Shown here: one piece after another, positions 49,113-60,599 of the stretch
Position numbering within the stretch: the first letter of the stretch is position 1
How the letters are laid out: each line of letters opens with the position of its first letter
From: Schistocephalus solidus
Lineage: Eukaryota; Platyhelminthes; Cestoda; Diphyllobothriidea; Diphyllobothriidae
Direction: 5' to 3'
NCBI GenBank assembly: GCA_017591395.1
Contig: WEDG01003260.1
Coordinates: 124,001-188,000 of the forward strand
Length of the DNA stretch: 64,000 bases
Translations under genes and position numbers: made by a program
The notes under the pieces: model-generated
The model's database searches: none
Told to the model about the DNA's origin: nothing
What the model saw: the letters and a program-made list of their open reading frames with translations, nothing else

Positions 49113-52100
49113 TAACAGGTGATGAGTATTGGGATGCGGTCTTTATGGTGGTGGGAATAATGGAATTACTGCCAGGAGTGAGGGTGGGGGAGTCCGAAGA
49201 AGGGTTGGCAGAATTTGACGTAGAAATTGGAATTACCAGATCGTTGGTGCATTGCATCCGAAGATGTCCGATCAGGGCGATTCGCGCACGGAAGATGCGT
49301 TGACAGCGTGGGCATGTTGGAAGGGCCTGGGCTTTGGCAGTGTTGGTCCGGGGCGCTGGTGACTTTCGTGTGGCTCTTTTGATCTTGGCGACGGCAATCC
49401 TGTTGGCTTCGTAGATTACTGCCCCTGTCTTCACTGTCCTTCTCCAAGCCGGTCAATTCCGGGCGAGGTCCTCCCAGGTCACCGGGTTGATCTGCAGTTG
49501 CCTCAGGAAAGTCTTCAGAGTGTCCTTGTAGCGTCGTAATTGACCCCCTTTGTCGACGAGAACCCATGGGGACATCTCCATAGAAGAGTCGTTTGGATAA
49601 TCGTTCGTCGTCCATCCTCACAAGGTGGCCGCTCCATGGCAGTTGCAGTTGTTTCAGCTGAGCATAAATGCTGAGAAGGCCTGTTTGTTCCAACAATTCC
49701 GTGTCCGGTATCCTGTCTTGCCATGTCAGCTTTGTATTCTGCAAAGGCAGCTGAGGTGGAAGTGGTTGAGCTTCCGTGCCTGCTTTTGGTAGATCGTCCA
49801 CGTCTCCGCTCCATACAGCAGCGTCGGCAATATGACAGCTTTGTACATATTGAGTTTGGTGCTGAGGTGGAGATCATGTCGATTCCAGACCACGTTCTGC
49901 ATGCGTCCAAAGACTTGGCTGGCTTTGGCGATCTGACCATCGATCTCATCGTCGAATTTGGTGCTGTGGGAAAGATTGCTGCCGAGGTACGTTGAGGTAT
50001 CCACAGATTTCAATTGGGTGCCATTGACATTGAGGTGAGCTGCGTAAATATGGTATTTGGCGGCGGCTGATGCATCACAACCGTTTTCTCAGTGTTGATG
50101 CGAATTCTGAAGTTGTCACAGGCGGCAGCGACGAGCTTGATACTCCTTTACATTTCCTCTTCTGTCGTTGCATTGAGTGCGCAGTCGTCAGCGAAGAGAA
50201 GTTCGTGGATGGTGGCTGTGAAGACACGCGAACGGAAGTGCATCCATCGTTGGTTGAGGAGTCAGCCGTCTATCCGTTAAGCACTGCGGATCCTGGGGCG
50301 TTCTTCACGGTATACGTCTGTTAGCATGGCAGAAAACATGAGACTAAAGAGGGTAGGTGCAAGGACGCAGCCCTGCTTCATTCCGTTGGTCACTGCGCAT
50401 GCTTCAGATACTGCCCCGTTGTCAGTACGCGCACCATAATCTCGTCGTGAAGCTGACGCACCACATGCGTGAAACGTTCAGGCACCGAATTTCTGAATGA
50501 TTTTCCGCAGCCCGTCGCAATTTACCGTGTCAAAGGCTTTCGTCAGATCCACGAAGGTAGTGTAGAGGTGAGTCCGCATCTCCTGGCACTTCTCTTGTAG
50601 CTGGCGAAGATCATGTCGATTGTTCCTCGGTGTCATCGGAAGCCACATTGGCTTTTCGGGAGCAGTTCTTGCTCCAGGTGAGCGTTCAAGCGATTGAGGA
50701 GCATGCGGGCGAAGATCTTTCCGGTGATTTGCAGCAGCGAGATTCCTCGGTAGTTGTCGCAGAGTTGGCGGTCCCCTTTCTTCTTGACGAGGTGGACAAT
50801 GGTGGTGTCTTTGAAATCCTGAGGGACTTGTCCTTGGTGCCACATCTCCTGGAAGAGCACTTTCAGTCGGTTCATCAGTTGGGGTCCACCATGCTTGTAA
50901 CTCTCAGCAGAAATCACGTCCTATTCAGGTGCTTTCCCGTTGGATAATTGCTGCACGGCTCTGATGGTTTGTTTGGAGAGACGGCGGGAGATCAAGGTCG
51001 TGTTTGATTTCCACTTCAGGTAGGCAATCGATGGCGGCGTCGGAGATGGTGGAGGGCTGATTGACAACGCTTTGGAAATGTTCTGCCCGTGACGTCAGGA
51101 TTTGCGTCTTCTCAGTGAGTAGCGTCCTGCCATCGGCACTGAGAAATGGGGCGGCACCTTTGACGGGAGGTCCGTATACAGCCTTGGTGGCGGCGAAGAG
51201 GTTCTTCCATTCGTTTCTGTCCGCGTACCTGGGATTTCCTCGGGTTTGCGCGTCATCCAGGCATCCTGCATCTCCCACAGCCGTTTCTCTACACGGCGGT
51301 GACTTCGGTAGAAGGCTGTTTTGTTTGCAGCGGTAGGGCGATCGACGTAGGCTTTATGTAACTGGTTCTTCTCCACGAGCAGAGCGTTGATAGCTGTGGC
51401 GTTGTTATCGAACCAGTCTTGGTGCTGATGACGTGCGCGGCCGAGAACATCCAGGGCGGTGGATTGGATGGTGTCCCTCAGATGACACCAGCGGTTCTCC
51501 ACAGAGATGTCCGCGTCAGCGACTGGAAGGTTGGCTAGTCGGTTGGCCAGTTCGATGCTGAAATGGAGATTGTGAGCAGGGATATTCAACAAAACAGTAT
51601 TCAACTTACCTTGTGGTCGCTTACCTTGGTGTCTTCTGCGTGGTGGCAGACGAAGCCTCACCTTGGAGATGACCAGGTGGTGATCCGCCATCCGTCAGCA
51701 CTGGGGATCACCTTTGTCAACAGCATGTCCTGTTTATCTCGCCTTCGGAGAGAACATAGTCTAAGAGATGCGAGTGTCTCGACTGGGGGTGTACCCAGGT
51801 CACCTTTTGCCGCATCGGGAGGCGGAAGAAGGTGTTGGTCAGCAGGAGATAGTGTTCCGCATAGGTTCGCAGAACAAGGAGGCCGTTATCATTACGGCTT
51901 ACGAGACCATGGGGACCCAGCACTCCTCTTCACGAGGCACTTCCAGAGTGAGCAAGCTCACTCGAGCAGTCCGGAGTTTACCACGGGGGTACGGTGGGGG
52001 GGGGATTGCGAGAAGAGTTGTTGTTGATATTGTTTCGAGTTTTTCGACCGCATGTTATTGCAGTCTGCTAGCCACGGTCTGCTGCGGCTATCGTGAGACC

Positions 52101-52304
52101 CAGCATTTTTTTAGGCACCTTTTCTAGCCCCCTCCCCCGCGAGGGGGTAAGTAGTGCTGTCTCTTAATAAGCCGCTTAATCCCCCAGGCGGCGTCCGAAC
52201 TCCACTGTGGGACACGATTTGGATTAGTGAGAGAACGACCGATTCGCCGAGGCCGCCTACGTGATTGCATGTGGCCCTCGCCGTATGACTTTTTCGACCG
52301 TGTG

Positions 52305-52490
52305 GGAGGAGGGAAGTGTGAGGAGAGGAGAAGGGAAGAAGTAAGAGTAAAAGAGAGGAGAGAGAAAAAAGGAAAGAAGGGCGAGAGGAGGGGGAGGAGT
52401 AGAAGTAGGAGGGGGGAGGTTAGTGGACTGGGAAGAGGAGAGGGGGACAGGGAGGACGGGAGAGGGGGAAGAGCAGGGGAAGGGAGCAGG
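52305..52490. repeat. Polypurine/polypyrimidine tract in LINE 5' region
   Basis: About 185 bp of almost pure G/A on the plus strand, with blocks such as gagaggagaagggaagaag. It lies in the 5' leader of the APE-type LINE and could be translated as Pro/Ser/Leu repeats on the minus strand. Low complexity. Confidence 0.8.
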
Positions 52491-53135
52491 CGTACCGGGT
52501 GTGAAGAAACACACAATACCGAGACCCTCACCTGGTTTAGCTCGCCGGTCGTGGCGGTTGCCCCAGGTGTGACCAAATGGAAGAACCAGCTTCGAGGAGC
52601 CACAGGTGATGCCGTAGATAGATTAGTTAACGACAGTCATCTTTCTTATCTACAAGAGGTTTAAAGAAGACTTAGCTAATCGAATAACCAAAAAGCTAAT
52701 CTGTCTAATTCGCTTCTTATGCAACTACAGAAAATCGTATCATATACCAGATTCAGAATGTATGAAAAATAATTCCGCCATCTTGGTTATAGTAGGAACC
52801 CTTTTTTAACTTTAAAGCCCAGTTCGTAAAAAGCGAAGCTTTTCTTAAATTTAAAGTCGTCAGATGTTCATCAGAAAAGCGGCCCGAAGAGTATGTTCGC
52901 CTGCGCAGCAACGAGGCGATAGAAACCTACTCGGGGAGTCTTTTGAAATTGGCGTAACCGCATAAATTATATGTTGGTGCATGCAAACAGTCTGGCCAGG
53001 GCCATGGAAACCGTGGGAGGGAGAGTAGGGGACAAATCTTCATCACTCTGTATAATTTTGTATTTTTTGTAGACTTCGGAACTGGGAGTTAGGTCAAAAA
53101 GTCAAGAAAATCATACAGCCCACATGATTGATCCC

Positions 53136-53624
53136 TCAGTTTCCCCAAGCTCCTCCAAATTTATTTCTGAACCTCCTTCTGTTTGGTTTAACCATATTCG
53201 GTAACGGTAGGTTATTTACAACCCCAAGAAAGCCCGAAACCCCAGGCTCGTATAATACGGGACTGGTGGTAATAGGGGATTTACCGGTGGGGCAGTAAAG
53301 TCGGTTAATATAAGGTGTATGCGGTAATTGCAGTGTTGCATGTGCTGTTCTTTCTGCTCCTCGAAGTTCCGAAGTCGATAGTGCGCATCTGTTAAAAAGG
53401 CTCCAAGAATTCGATAGCCATAGCGGATAGCGGTTTGAAAGTCCTAGGATTACTTTATTGCCTGACTCACCCGCACAGACTTCGGGGAAATCCTGTTGCT
53501 CCGACATCGATGTGGAAAGGATAATTGTTCTGACGTGAAACATTCGCGAGTTGAACACTTTTCCCTCGTCGAGCATAAAGCAAAACGCGAGCCTGCAGTT
53601 CCTGGGTTGCACGCTGCTGTACAT
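53136..53624 (-). CDS. Long unrecognised open frame (162 codons)
   Basis: One of the longest uninterrupted single-frame stretches in the window. It begins MYSSVQPRNCRLAFCFMLDE just after a gtttacag acceptor-like sequence, is basic, Ser- and Pro-rich towards the end, and finishes KFGGAWGN. No motif is recognised. It lies between the APE-type LINE (48.8-52.6 kb) and a Penelope-like relic (54.2-56.0 kb), so transposon origin is quite possible. Confidence 0.3.
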   Translation of the reverse strand: MYSSVQPRNCRLAFCFMLDEGKVFNSRMFHVRTIILSTSMSEQQDFPEVCAGESGNKVILGLSNRYPLWLSNSWSLFNRCALSTSELRGAERTAHATLQLPHTPYINRLYCPTGKSPITTSPVLYEPGVSGFLGVVNNLPLPNMVKPNRRRFRNKFGGAWGN

Positions 53625-54249
53625 AACCTACTGTAAACCCCTTATTTAAAAATTGCTTGGCACACGAGCTGCTGTTATGACAGTTCAGATGCGTTATGTT
53701 CAGGTACAGCTCGTGGTTATTTTACCTTTTGTGTGTGTTGACCTTACTGTAGTGTACATTAACCTACTATCGAGACAAGAGTCTTAAAAAGGGCTCCAAT
53801 TCAGGATTTTAAAAAGAACCTGCATTGGAGACGTTGGCAATGTTCATCTGGACACAAACAGAAACGCACATGTGTTGAATTTCGCCTTCCCATCTGCCAA
53901 TTCTGTTCTAGTGGTCGCTGGGGCGATCATTTAGCATTCCGACTACGAGATTTCTGGTAGGTAAAACTTAAAAGACTATAAAGTGAGCATAATTTCGCTT
54001 TCGATAAATTCTCGTGCCGCCTTTATATTTAGATCACTATATAAATTAAACAAATTTGCGAGCAAGTAGCAAAAATCGAACAATTTTCAGGGTGGGGAGA
54101 GGGATGAAAATTACGTTCAGTTTTCTTATCAGCGTCAGGAGGATGGTGGTCACCGGAAGATGTTATTATATGCGGGCGGCTGAATTGGTGTCTTCGGTCA
54201 TGGTAACTGCGGCGCCTATATGAAGTTTCTTTTGGCGCACAGGGCCAGT

Positions 54250-56030
54250 TTGCATAATCTAACTGCAGCAGCTTCTGTCGTGGCCAACAGACGCTGTCCA
54301 AGGCATTCTAAATAGGCTGAGAGAACCTTCTATATCACCCGAAGGCATCTTTGGCATGTATGGGGTGACCACATGTGCGCAAATGGAGCTGTTTATGTTC
54401 ATTATATGGCCCTTTTCTAACCATGATGAAAGGTGGCATCTTATTCTTTTGGACAAACGCCGGCTCATGCGACCAAAACATTCTGCGCCACAGGAGCTGG
54501 TAAAAAGTTGTTTGGTCCGGTAGTTTGTCCTTGTCCCTCTCCGTAAAGGATGGGAGTAGTCGAAAACAGTACATAGGCATTGGATGCTTGAAAGGTGCTT
54601 GATAGAGCTCGAATTAGGCACCCCCTTAAAAGGTCACTCAGTGTGTCCCGTTGAAACGGGCCCCTTATGAAAAGCCTTTTTGTGCCCGCCATTAGCATCC
54701 GCGCTTCGGTGGCCTTTGGGACACGTTCTTAACAATAAACCGATCTGGATAGCCTTCCTGTCATTAAATGCTTTCTACAACCTTAAGCTCTCTTTCCGTG
54801 CTTTCTGTCGAGCAAAGCATTTTTGTCCTTTGTCTCAAACAGCTCACTAATCCACTTTTAAAGTTTGGTGGTATGAAATTCTCAAAATGGGTATATGGCC
54901 CGGAACACGTCTTCTTACTATAGACACTACGCCATCAGACACTCCCGTCAGACATTCTACTCAGAATCACGTTCAGAAAAGGGAGCGATTCGGACTGTTC
55001 TTTTTCCAGGGTAAATAGTATTGACGGGTGCGCTTGATTTATGGCATCCATTCGCGCTGAAGTGTCAATTTGCTCAGATGCAACCGCGAATATATCAGCC
55101 ACGTAGCGTCCGTAATATTTCAGAATGTTCATCTGGTGACAAAGGTGGAAAGCTTCTAGTTTTTCCATGAAAATATTCGCCAGAAGTGGGCCAAGGGGCG
55201 AGCCTATAGTTACTTCGTCTAACTGTCTGCACAAGTTAATGTCAAATAGGAACTAAACGTTCAAGGCAATGAACTCACAGAGGTAGTTCACTGTTTCTGT
55301 CATCGGCATTTTCGTAAAGAGAGACGATACCTCCAGTGAAGACATAGCCATGCCATTCAGGTCGAACTCTTTCACGCCGTCGATGAATTCAAATGTATCT
55401 CAGTAGCTATGTTGCACTAGGTGATACAGTATGGGCTTAGGTTTTAATTCCGCTAGCCATTTTGCTATCGCATGGTACAGCGAGTTCCTCAAGTCTAGGA
55501 TGGGACGAACGGGTATACCGTCTGTGAACTTTTGGTAAGCCATATAGTCGAGGTATATGCGTGTCAATGGGGCGGAGACTCTCTAGATCATGCTCACTTG
55601 TGAAACCCTCCGAATGGCATAAACACACAGTGCACACGATCCATAAAGAAGGCCTACCACATCGTTAAACGGTTCAGTGTCATCAGTGTCTCTCTAAAAA
55701 TCCGTTTTTTGCCATACATGGAGTTATTTATTTATATCAAAGTTGTTCAGATGGACACAGTTGGCACCTCGCAAGCAGACGAGAATCCTTCAGAACACGT
55801 GCACAAGAGTACAGGCTTACTTAACAAAGGGTAGGCAAATGAAGGAGACATTTGTTTTGACAGTTGAGGTCCCAGCCATCTTCGCCATGATGTTAATTTG
55901 AATCTCGGCATCAGATAACTGCAGGAAGATTTAGCCGGTTTGAAAAAATATGAATGAGCCTTTGCCCTGAATTTAAAATGAAGGTAATAAAGTACAGATA
56001 GTTTGCAAAATGAAAAGTTAAGCATACCTT
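54250..56030 (-). mobile_element. Penelope-like element, decayed, RT plus GIY-YIG
   Basis: Read leftward, the copy shows N-terminal polyprotein at 55.75-56.03 kb, HIPRLYGLPKVHRRYT at 55.55 kb (RT finger motif), SSLEVSSLFTKMP near 55.33 kb (motif A region), VTIGSPLGPLLANIFMEKLE (motif B) and YYGRYVADIFAV at 55.1 kb. It continues to a degraded GIY-YIG module (FTSSCGAECFGRMSRRLSKR) at 54.5 kb. Motif C reads YVAD where YVDD is expected, so a catalytic Asp is lost. Frames are broken at several points. An inactive relic. Confidence 0.8.
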
Positions 56031-56039
56031 TCACATTTA

Positions 56040-57650
56040 ATAAAGAGCAAGTCGGTACTCAGAACGTTGAGGGACGAAAGATCCAGGTTGGTTTATATTT
56101 ACATGACATCTTTTTGGAGACATCCGTCGCCTCAGTACACTCTTATACTGAGTGTCCCATTACAGTATACGCAACAACCGCATTAGATCATCTATGAATA
56201 TTTTCAAAAACAGCTACCTTTTACTATTTTATTCTTACTCCAGACTAAAAAGTCAGCAGTAAACGCTGGTCCAGAGGTTTCCTTATCATCAAAAGACATT
56301 TTCTGGTAAACTGTTAGCAGGCTTGCCGCCTGAGTGTTAGAACGACGATTTTTGGTCATATTCACCTATATCACGCGATAACATTTAATGCGTTAGCAAA
56401 TCTACTGTAAGTAATGCGCTAGTAAGTAGCTGGCCTTGACATGGCACCAATATCTCCTTATGCTCGTCTCATAAATCCTGTTTTTTAAAGGGTAGGCTTG
56501 ACCTACAGTTGCTTAAAGTATTTTATTTAGCATTTATTTTAGTTTTCAGGTGGTCTATATTTCTCTAAAAAAAAAGAATGATGTCGAATGATAATGGGAA
56601 ACTTAGTATGCCAACGAATTCCCTCCATATGTATCAGGCATATCGAACTTCATTTTGATGTATCTTTAAACTAACTTCTCTGTCAGGATAGATTTTGCAC
56701 AAATTGCAGCTTCTTGTTCAAATCTTTTACACTTTTATGCCATTCTCCCGTCTTGGATTTACCGACGTCCTCGAGTGTTTCGGTCCCTTACATTTGACTA
56801 ATTTCTCAATGGCCGTTAGTAGGGTTTAATTGATCTGGCGCGAGTAAAATCCCAGGCTGTTCCAGTACTTTGTGTTGTTGTACTTAAATTTATCAAGTAT
56901 GGTGACCGGAAGGTGATTAACGTTAACTGTTGATTAAGAACAACTCGGAAATATCTCCCAGACTCGAAAATCAAATAAAGTTCCTTAAAAGATTGATTTC
57001 TGCTATTCTTAAAAAAAACGCTCCCTCGTCATAAATTATTAGAAAGTTAACTTGTTTGTCAGTTCTAATCAACTTACTTTTCCCCCATAATTACATTTCA
57101 AAACAGTTTTAGACTTACCAACCCTGTCCACGTAAGATATTCGAAAATTGCTTCTAAGATTTACAATTGTTCTTTGTAATTGCAACCAACGCTGCTTGCT
57201 ATTTGCCAATTAAAGCTGGTAATACGCCATATACAACATTCAATGGTTTGGTAGTCAAGTTGAGTTTATCTTCCAAAGAAATCAAAAATCTTAAATCAGT
57301 CTTAGCTTTGGTTAATTTGTGGCCACTTTTACATTAATTATCATAATCCATTTCGTGTTCTCTCTAACGCATCTGCAATTGAAAAAAATAGACAGACAGG
57401 AACGCGTACATTAAAATTATCATTTACTAAGTACCAGCACATTATCTTTAAAAGCAAAGTATAACAATTTAAATTTGGAAGGATTTCGTTACTAGCACAG
57501 TTGTTCGAGATACATCGAACCCTAGATCGGTTGGTTGAACACAACTGTTTTTTTTGTTCAACACAGTTGAAGTTTTCAGTATCGTTATAGATATGCCTTT
57601 TGTTCATTTTCAGCATTAAATGCAAGATCAGACACAATTACAGAAGAGAT
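56040..57650. other. Intergenic, between Penelope-like relic and profilin gene
   Basis: AT-rich. A 35-nt minus-strand segment at about 57116-57150 has acceptor (aatcttag) and GTAAGT donor but cannot be tied to a gene. Confidence 0.45.
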
Positions 57651-57661
57651 TCAAGGTTGGT

Positions 57662-58923
57662 TTAACGATTCTTCGTTCGCAGATAGGCGACAAATTGTTC
57701 GACAGCCTCCACAGCAATGGCCGCATGCGCTGTTGGAGGGTAGAGGATGGCGACGATGCTCCTTCCGCTGTTGCCGATAAGCAGACCGCCCGGTTGATTG
57801 GCTCCATCTTCAGAGCGGAGACTCTGCGTAATTTGTTCTCGGGCGTATATAGAGAATTTGTCAGCACGAACGCAGACGTAATTCCGACCACACCAGCAGA
57901 AGTGCCTTTGTTTCATCAGTACAGTTGGTGATTTGAATGCATCGAGCAGCATGAGAAGGTCTTTTGAAGGCAACCCATGGGAAGCAACTCCCTTCATAAG
58001 CTCCTTCTTAAAAAGGCGATTTAAAAGGTGGAACACTAGAAGGATGGCAGGAGGGAGGAAGCAGTTTTGGGACATAATGATGTTTTTATTTGAACTCATT
58101 GCCTTGGTCACTTTCGAAAATCACTCTCAAAACAGTTGGTTAATGTGACAAAATATTGGTAGAAGCGAATAGGCAAGTTTCAGGCAACCGTTCAGCAGAA
58201 AAACATGCGATCACTGGAACAAGTTAATTGGCCTGACGTTTCGGATTCTCGCTCGAACCGATCAGCAGAGACAGTAGCAGTTAAGGGTGATGAGGATGTT
58301 AGGGATGCAGTATTTATAGGACGAAGTTGCCGTGCAGCCACGTGTCTAATTCAATTAGCAGAACCCGCATTCATTGCTACGGTAGCAGTTAGTAGAAGGG
58401 ATACTAACTCTCAGGTCGCGGCTCATGCGACGGTACCCTGCCACACCTTCAAGATTTATGAGGCCCAAATTTTCGCAAGGGCTGACAACCGCGCAAGCCT
58501 CAAACTGCTTGAGTGTTGGTTCTCTGGTCCGTAATGACCTCGCGGCTCCATATTCGGTGTTGAGACTTTGCCTAGGCAGAATAATTAGCCACGCGGGGGG
58601 GGACGCGGTTGGCCAAAGGTTCCAGTGACACTGAGCCACAGTGTCAAGTTAGCATCACACCAAGAATCGAGAATGGTGATTAACTTTCAACAATTAACTT
58701 CTCCGACGCGGACTAACGAGAATTTCTCGCGTCATGTACGATCACCAAGGGTGAATGTGGGATCTGCCGCTTGGATTAGACACCTGGTGGCATGGCAACT
58801 GCGTCCTATAAATACTACAGCCCTGGCGCCGTAAGCATCCTTATCTGCTACTGACTCTGATGGTGGGTTCTAGCCAGAATCCGAGACGACAGGCCAACAA
58901 ACACCATGTTCGAACGATCACCC

Positions 58924-58954
<31 letters not shown>

Positions 58955-59927
58955 TTTGATAAAAGATCTTGGATAGATAGCCATTGAAGGCATAGAAGTT
59001 GGATAAAATAAGTGATTTGTAGATTATATAAGGGCAGTAGTGACAAATATTGCGAGATCGAAATTCATAATTTCAGATTCCTAGTGAAGGACATTCGAAC
59101 CGATTTTCTCTGTTTAATTGAACTTCTTTAAAACTCTCTCACCACAATAAAAAAAACTTAACAACTTCTCAATCAATAACATTTTACAAAATTTAATATC
59201 GGATGCGAGTACGCATATTAACTTTTGAGGTTGCTGCTAAATTTCTTGCATACTGTCATGAAGGACCAGATCTTTCAGAGGGTGATGCATTGCTGTAATT
59301 TTACCTGAATTCTAATTTTCGCTATGTTTTCAAAAACAATCAACAAAAGTATAACCTTATCGGGTATATTGATCCGATCCTCATAGGTAAGCAAAATCCA
59401 GGATTTAATGTCCGTTTTTTAAATTCCCATAAAAAGAACTAGTTAATTACACTTCTAATTAATATTTAAAAATTAAATGAGGTAGGGGAAAATTAAGTAA
59501 ATAACTCTGCTAGTACTTGTCGTGCTATAGGTGTTTGCATGCTTCCGAAAATGCACATAAATACTCCAAATATACCCTAAACACTAAAAAAGGTAAAAGT
59601 TTGTGTAAAAATGAGTGAAAAAAGCAATTTTTATAGTAGCCATAAGAGATAGAAAAAGTGGAAACCAATAGGAACAGTGTCAGGCATTGCCTTCTAGGAA
59701 AAGGTTTGCGAAACTAAGAACAAGGCTTGACGTACCATTTTATTACGGGGAGCACCATTTGGTTCATTTCTGTCGACCGAAGTTTGTGGGAGCAGACATA
59801 CTCCAGCCTTGAGACATGCAGAATTAATATCAATAAGCCACGCCTGGGAAATATGCTTCGTGGCAAGGAGACTAGACGCTAGGAGTAACTCTGTGCCACT
59901 AAATGGATCCTTATCTTCGGTAGACAT
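57662..59927 (-). CDS. PFN4: Profilin-4-like actin-binding protein, two exons
   Basis: Exon 1 is 59736-59927, from ATG to AAAATG before a GTACGT donor (64 codons, phase 0). The intron is 58007-59735. Exon 2 is 57662-58006, after cctttttaag, with a TAA stop (114 codons). Exon 1 has LLASSLLATKHISQAWLI, which matches the N-terminal helix of profilin-4. Exon 2 has LLDAFKSP, then YVCVRADKFSIYA, and ends VEAVEQFVAYLRTK, matching the central CVRAD..S.Y and C-terminal helix motifs of PFN4. Total length is about 178 residues against about 129 for typical PFN4. The excess lies near the exon junction and between SIYAREQ and GGLLIG. PFN4 is a divergent, testis-enriched profilin in vertebrates. The splice pair agrees in phase. 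A second acceptor, 3 nt downstream, is possible. A terminal-inverted-repeat element sits in the intron. Confidence 0.78.
58207..58919. mobile_element. Non-autonomous element with ~81-bp terminal inverted repeats
   Basis: The left arm 58207-58287 (gcgatcactggaacaagtta ... cagagacagtagcagttaag) is inverted at 58839-58919 (ccttatctgctactgactct ... gttcgaacgatc). The interior of about 550 bp has no recognisable transposase. It is moderately GC-rich, with a gggggggg run near 58597. It lies in the intron of the profilin-4-like gene and is followed at once by a (TTC)n run. Confidence 0.75.
58925..58953 (+). repeat. (TTC)n microsatellite
   Basis: Nine and two-thirds TTC units directly after the right arm of the TIR element. 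Possibly a tail-like terminus of the insertion. Confidence 0.95.
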
Positions 59928-60206
59928 GAAAGTAACTGAAGTAAAATGAAAGTGATAGATGACCCTGGGGGCCGCGGACCAAGCAGGTCCGCTACAAAAT
60001 GCTCCTTAAGACTTTGTCAACTGGAACTGATTTTCCAATTCAGTCGGTAGGAACACAGGTACACTGTACGAAAATTTTGAAAGTTATATAGTGACGCTTA
60101 TTGTTAACTGCGAGGATTTCAGTCAAGTGGCTGAATGTAGGTCGGCGCGTCTGAGACTAGACTCATTGTGCTCTCCCCCGCATTGGCAGACGGTGCATCG
60201 TTGCCA

Positions 60207-60578
60207 CTAGTGACTGTTTCCAATGCACATGACCTTGACAGGCTCTGCACACCTAGACTGTATGGATGTAAACATTAGCGAGGTTAACCGAAAGCTCTCT
60301 TGGCGTTTTGGTAACATGTGTGATCTCTGGCGAACAATGAATATTTCCGTCATGGTGCATTTCGATATACCAGAAATAAAGCAAACAACGAGATCCAGTA
60401 GATGTTTGCATTGAAATTTTCGCATTTCTGGTGCAACGATCTCAGAGTAAGGACGTCTATTATTCCCCTGGAAACATGTATCATCTGAGGCAATGCAGTA
60501 ATGGTTTGGGGTAACTTTAACGAAATCTAGAAATGCATCTTTTTCCAGTTGGCAATTTATAGTGGAAAATACTCCCAA
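60207..60578 (-). CDS. Unrecognised open frame (123 codons)
   Basis: Starts MGVFSTINCQLEKDAFLDFV and contains GNNRRPYSEIVAPEMRKFQC. It is more hydrophilic and better balanced than random AT-rich frames nearby. There is no clear splice site or domain. A short ATG exon with a GTAAGT donor lies upstream on the same strand near 61050-61077 (MKILQETTS), but linkage is unproven. Confidence 0.22.
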   Translation of the reverse strand: MGVFSTINCQLEKDAFLDFVKVTPNHYCIASDDTCFQGNNRRPYSEIVAPEMRKFQCKHLLDLVVCFISGISKCTMTEIFIVRQRSHMLPKRQESFRLTSLMFTSIQSRCAEPVKVMCIGNSH

Positions 60579-60599
60579 TGTAATTCATGTGTATGACAC

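Larger units (their letters stand above)
48787..52600 (-). mobile_element. APE-type LINE with C-terminal zinc fingers, inactivated
   Basis: Read leftward. A 5' region at 52.1-52.6 kb contains a polypyrimidine tract. The very end of an endonuclease domain follows ([20 protein letters not shown] and LLDYVL, 51.7-51.9 kb), then HLVISKVRLRLPPRRR and the RT. The RT has DYxRGISLLQITGKI-type motif 2, CGFR, motif A TTFVDLTKAFDTV at 50.5 kb and motif C TIHELLFADDCALN at 50.2 kb. An RTE-like tail follows ([33 protein letters not shown]). The final frame, 49434-48787, carries fingers: CPRCQRIFRARIALIGHLRM with C, a second whose first Cys pair is lost, and CPHCSRAF. The N-terminal endonuclease is missing, apparently by internal deletion. 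There are several frameshifts. Clade placement (RTE-like) is tentative. Confidence 0.85.

Noticed and set aside
49021..51336. Many plus-strand frames across 48.9-52.6 kb
   Set aside because: Antisense shadows of the GC-rich LINE on the minus strand.
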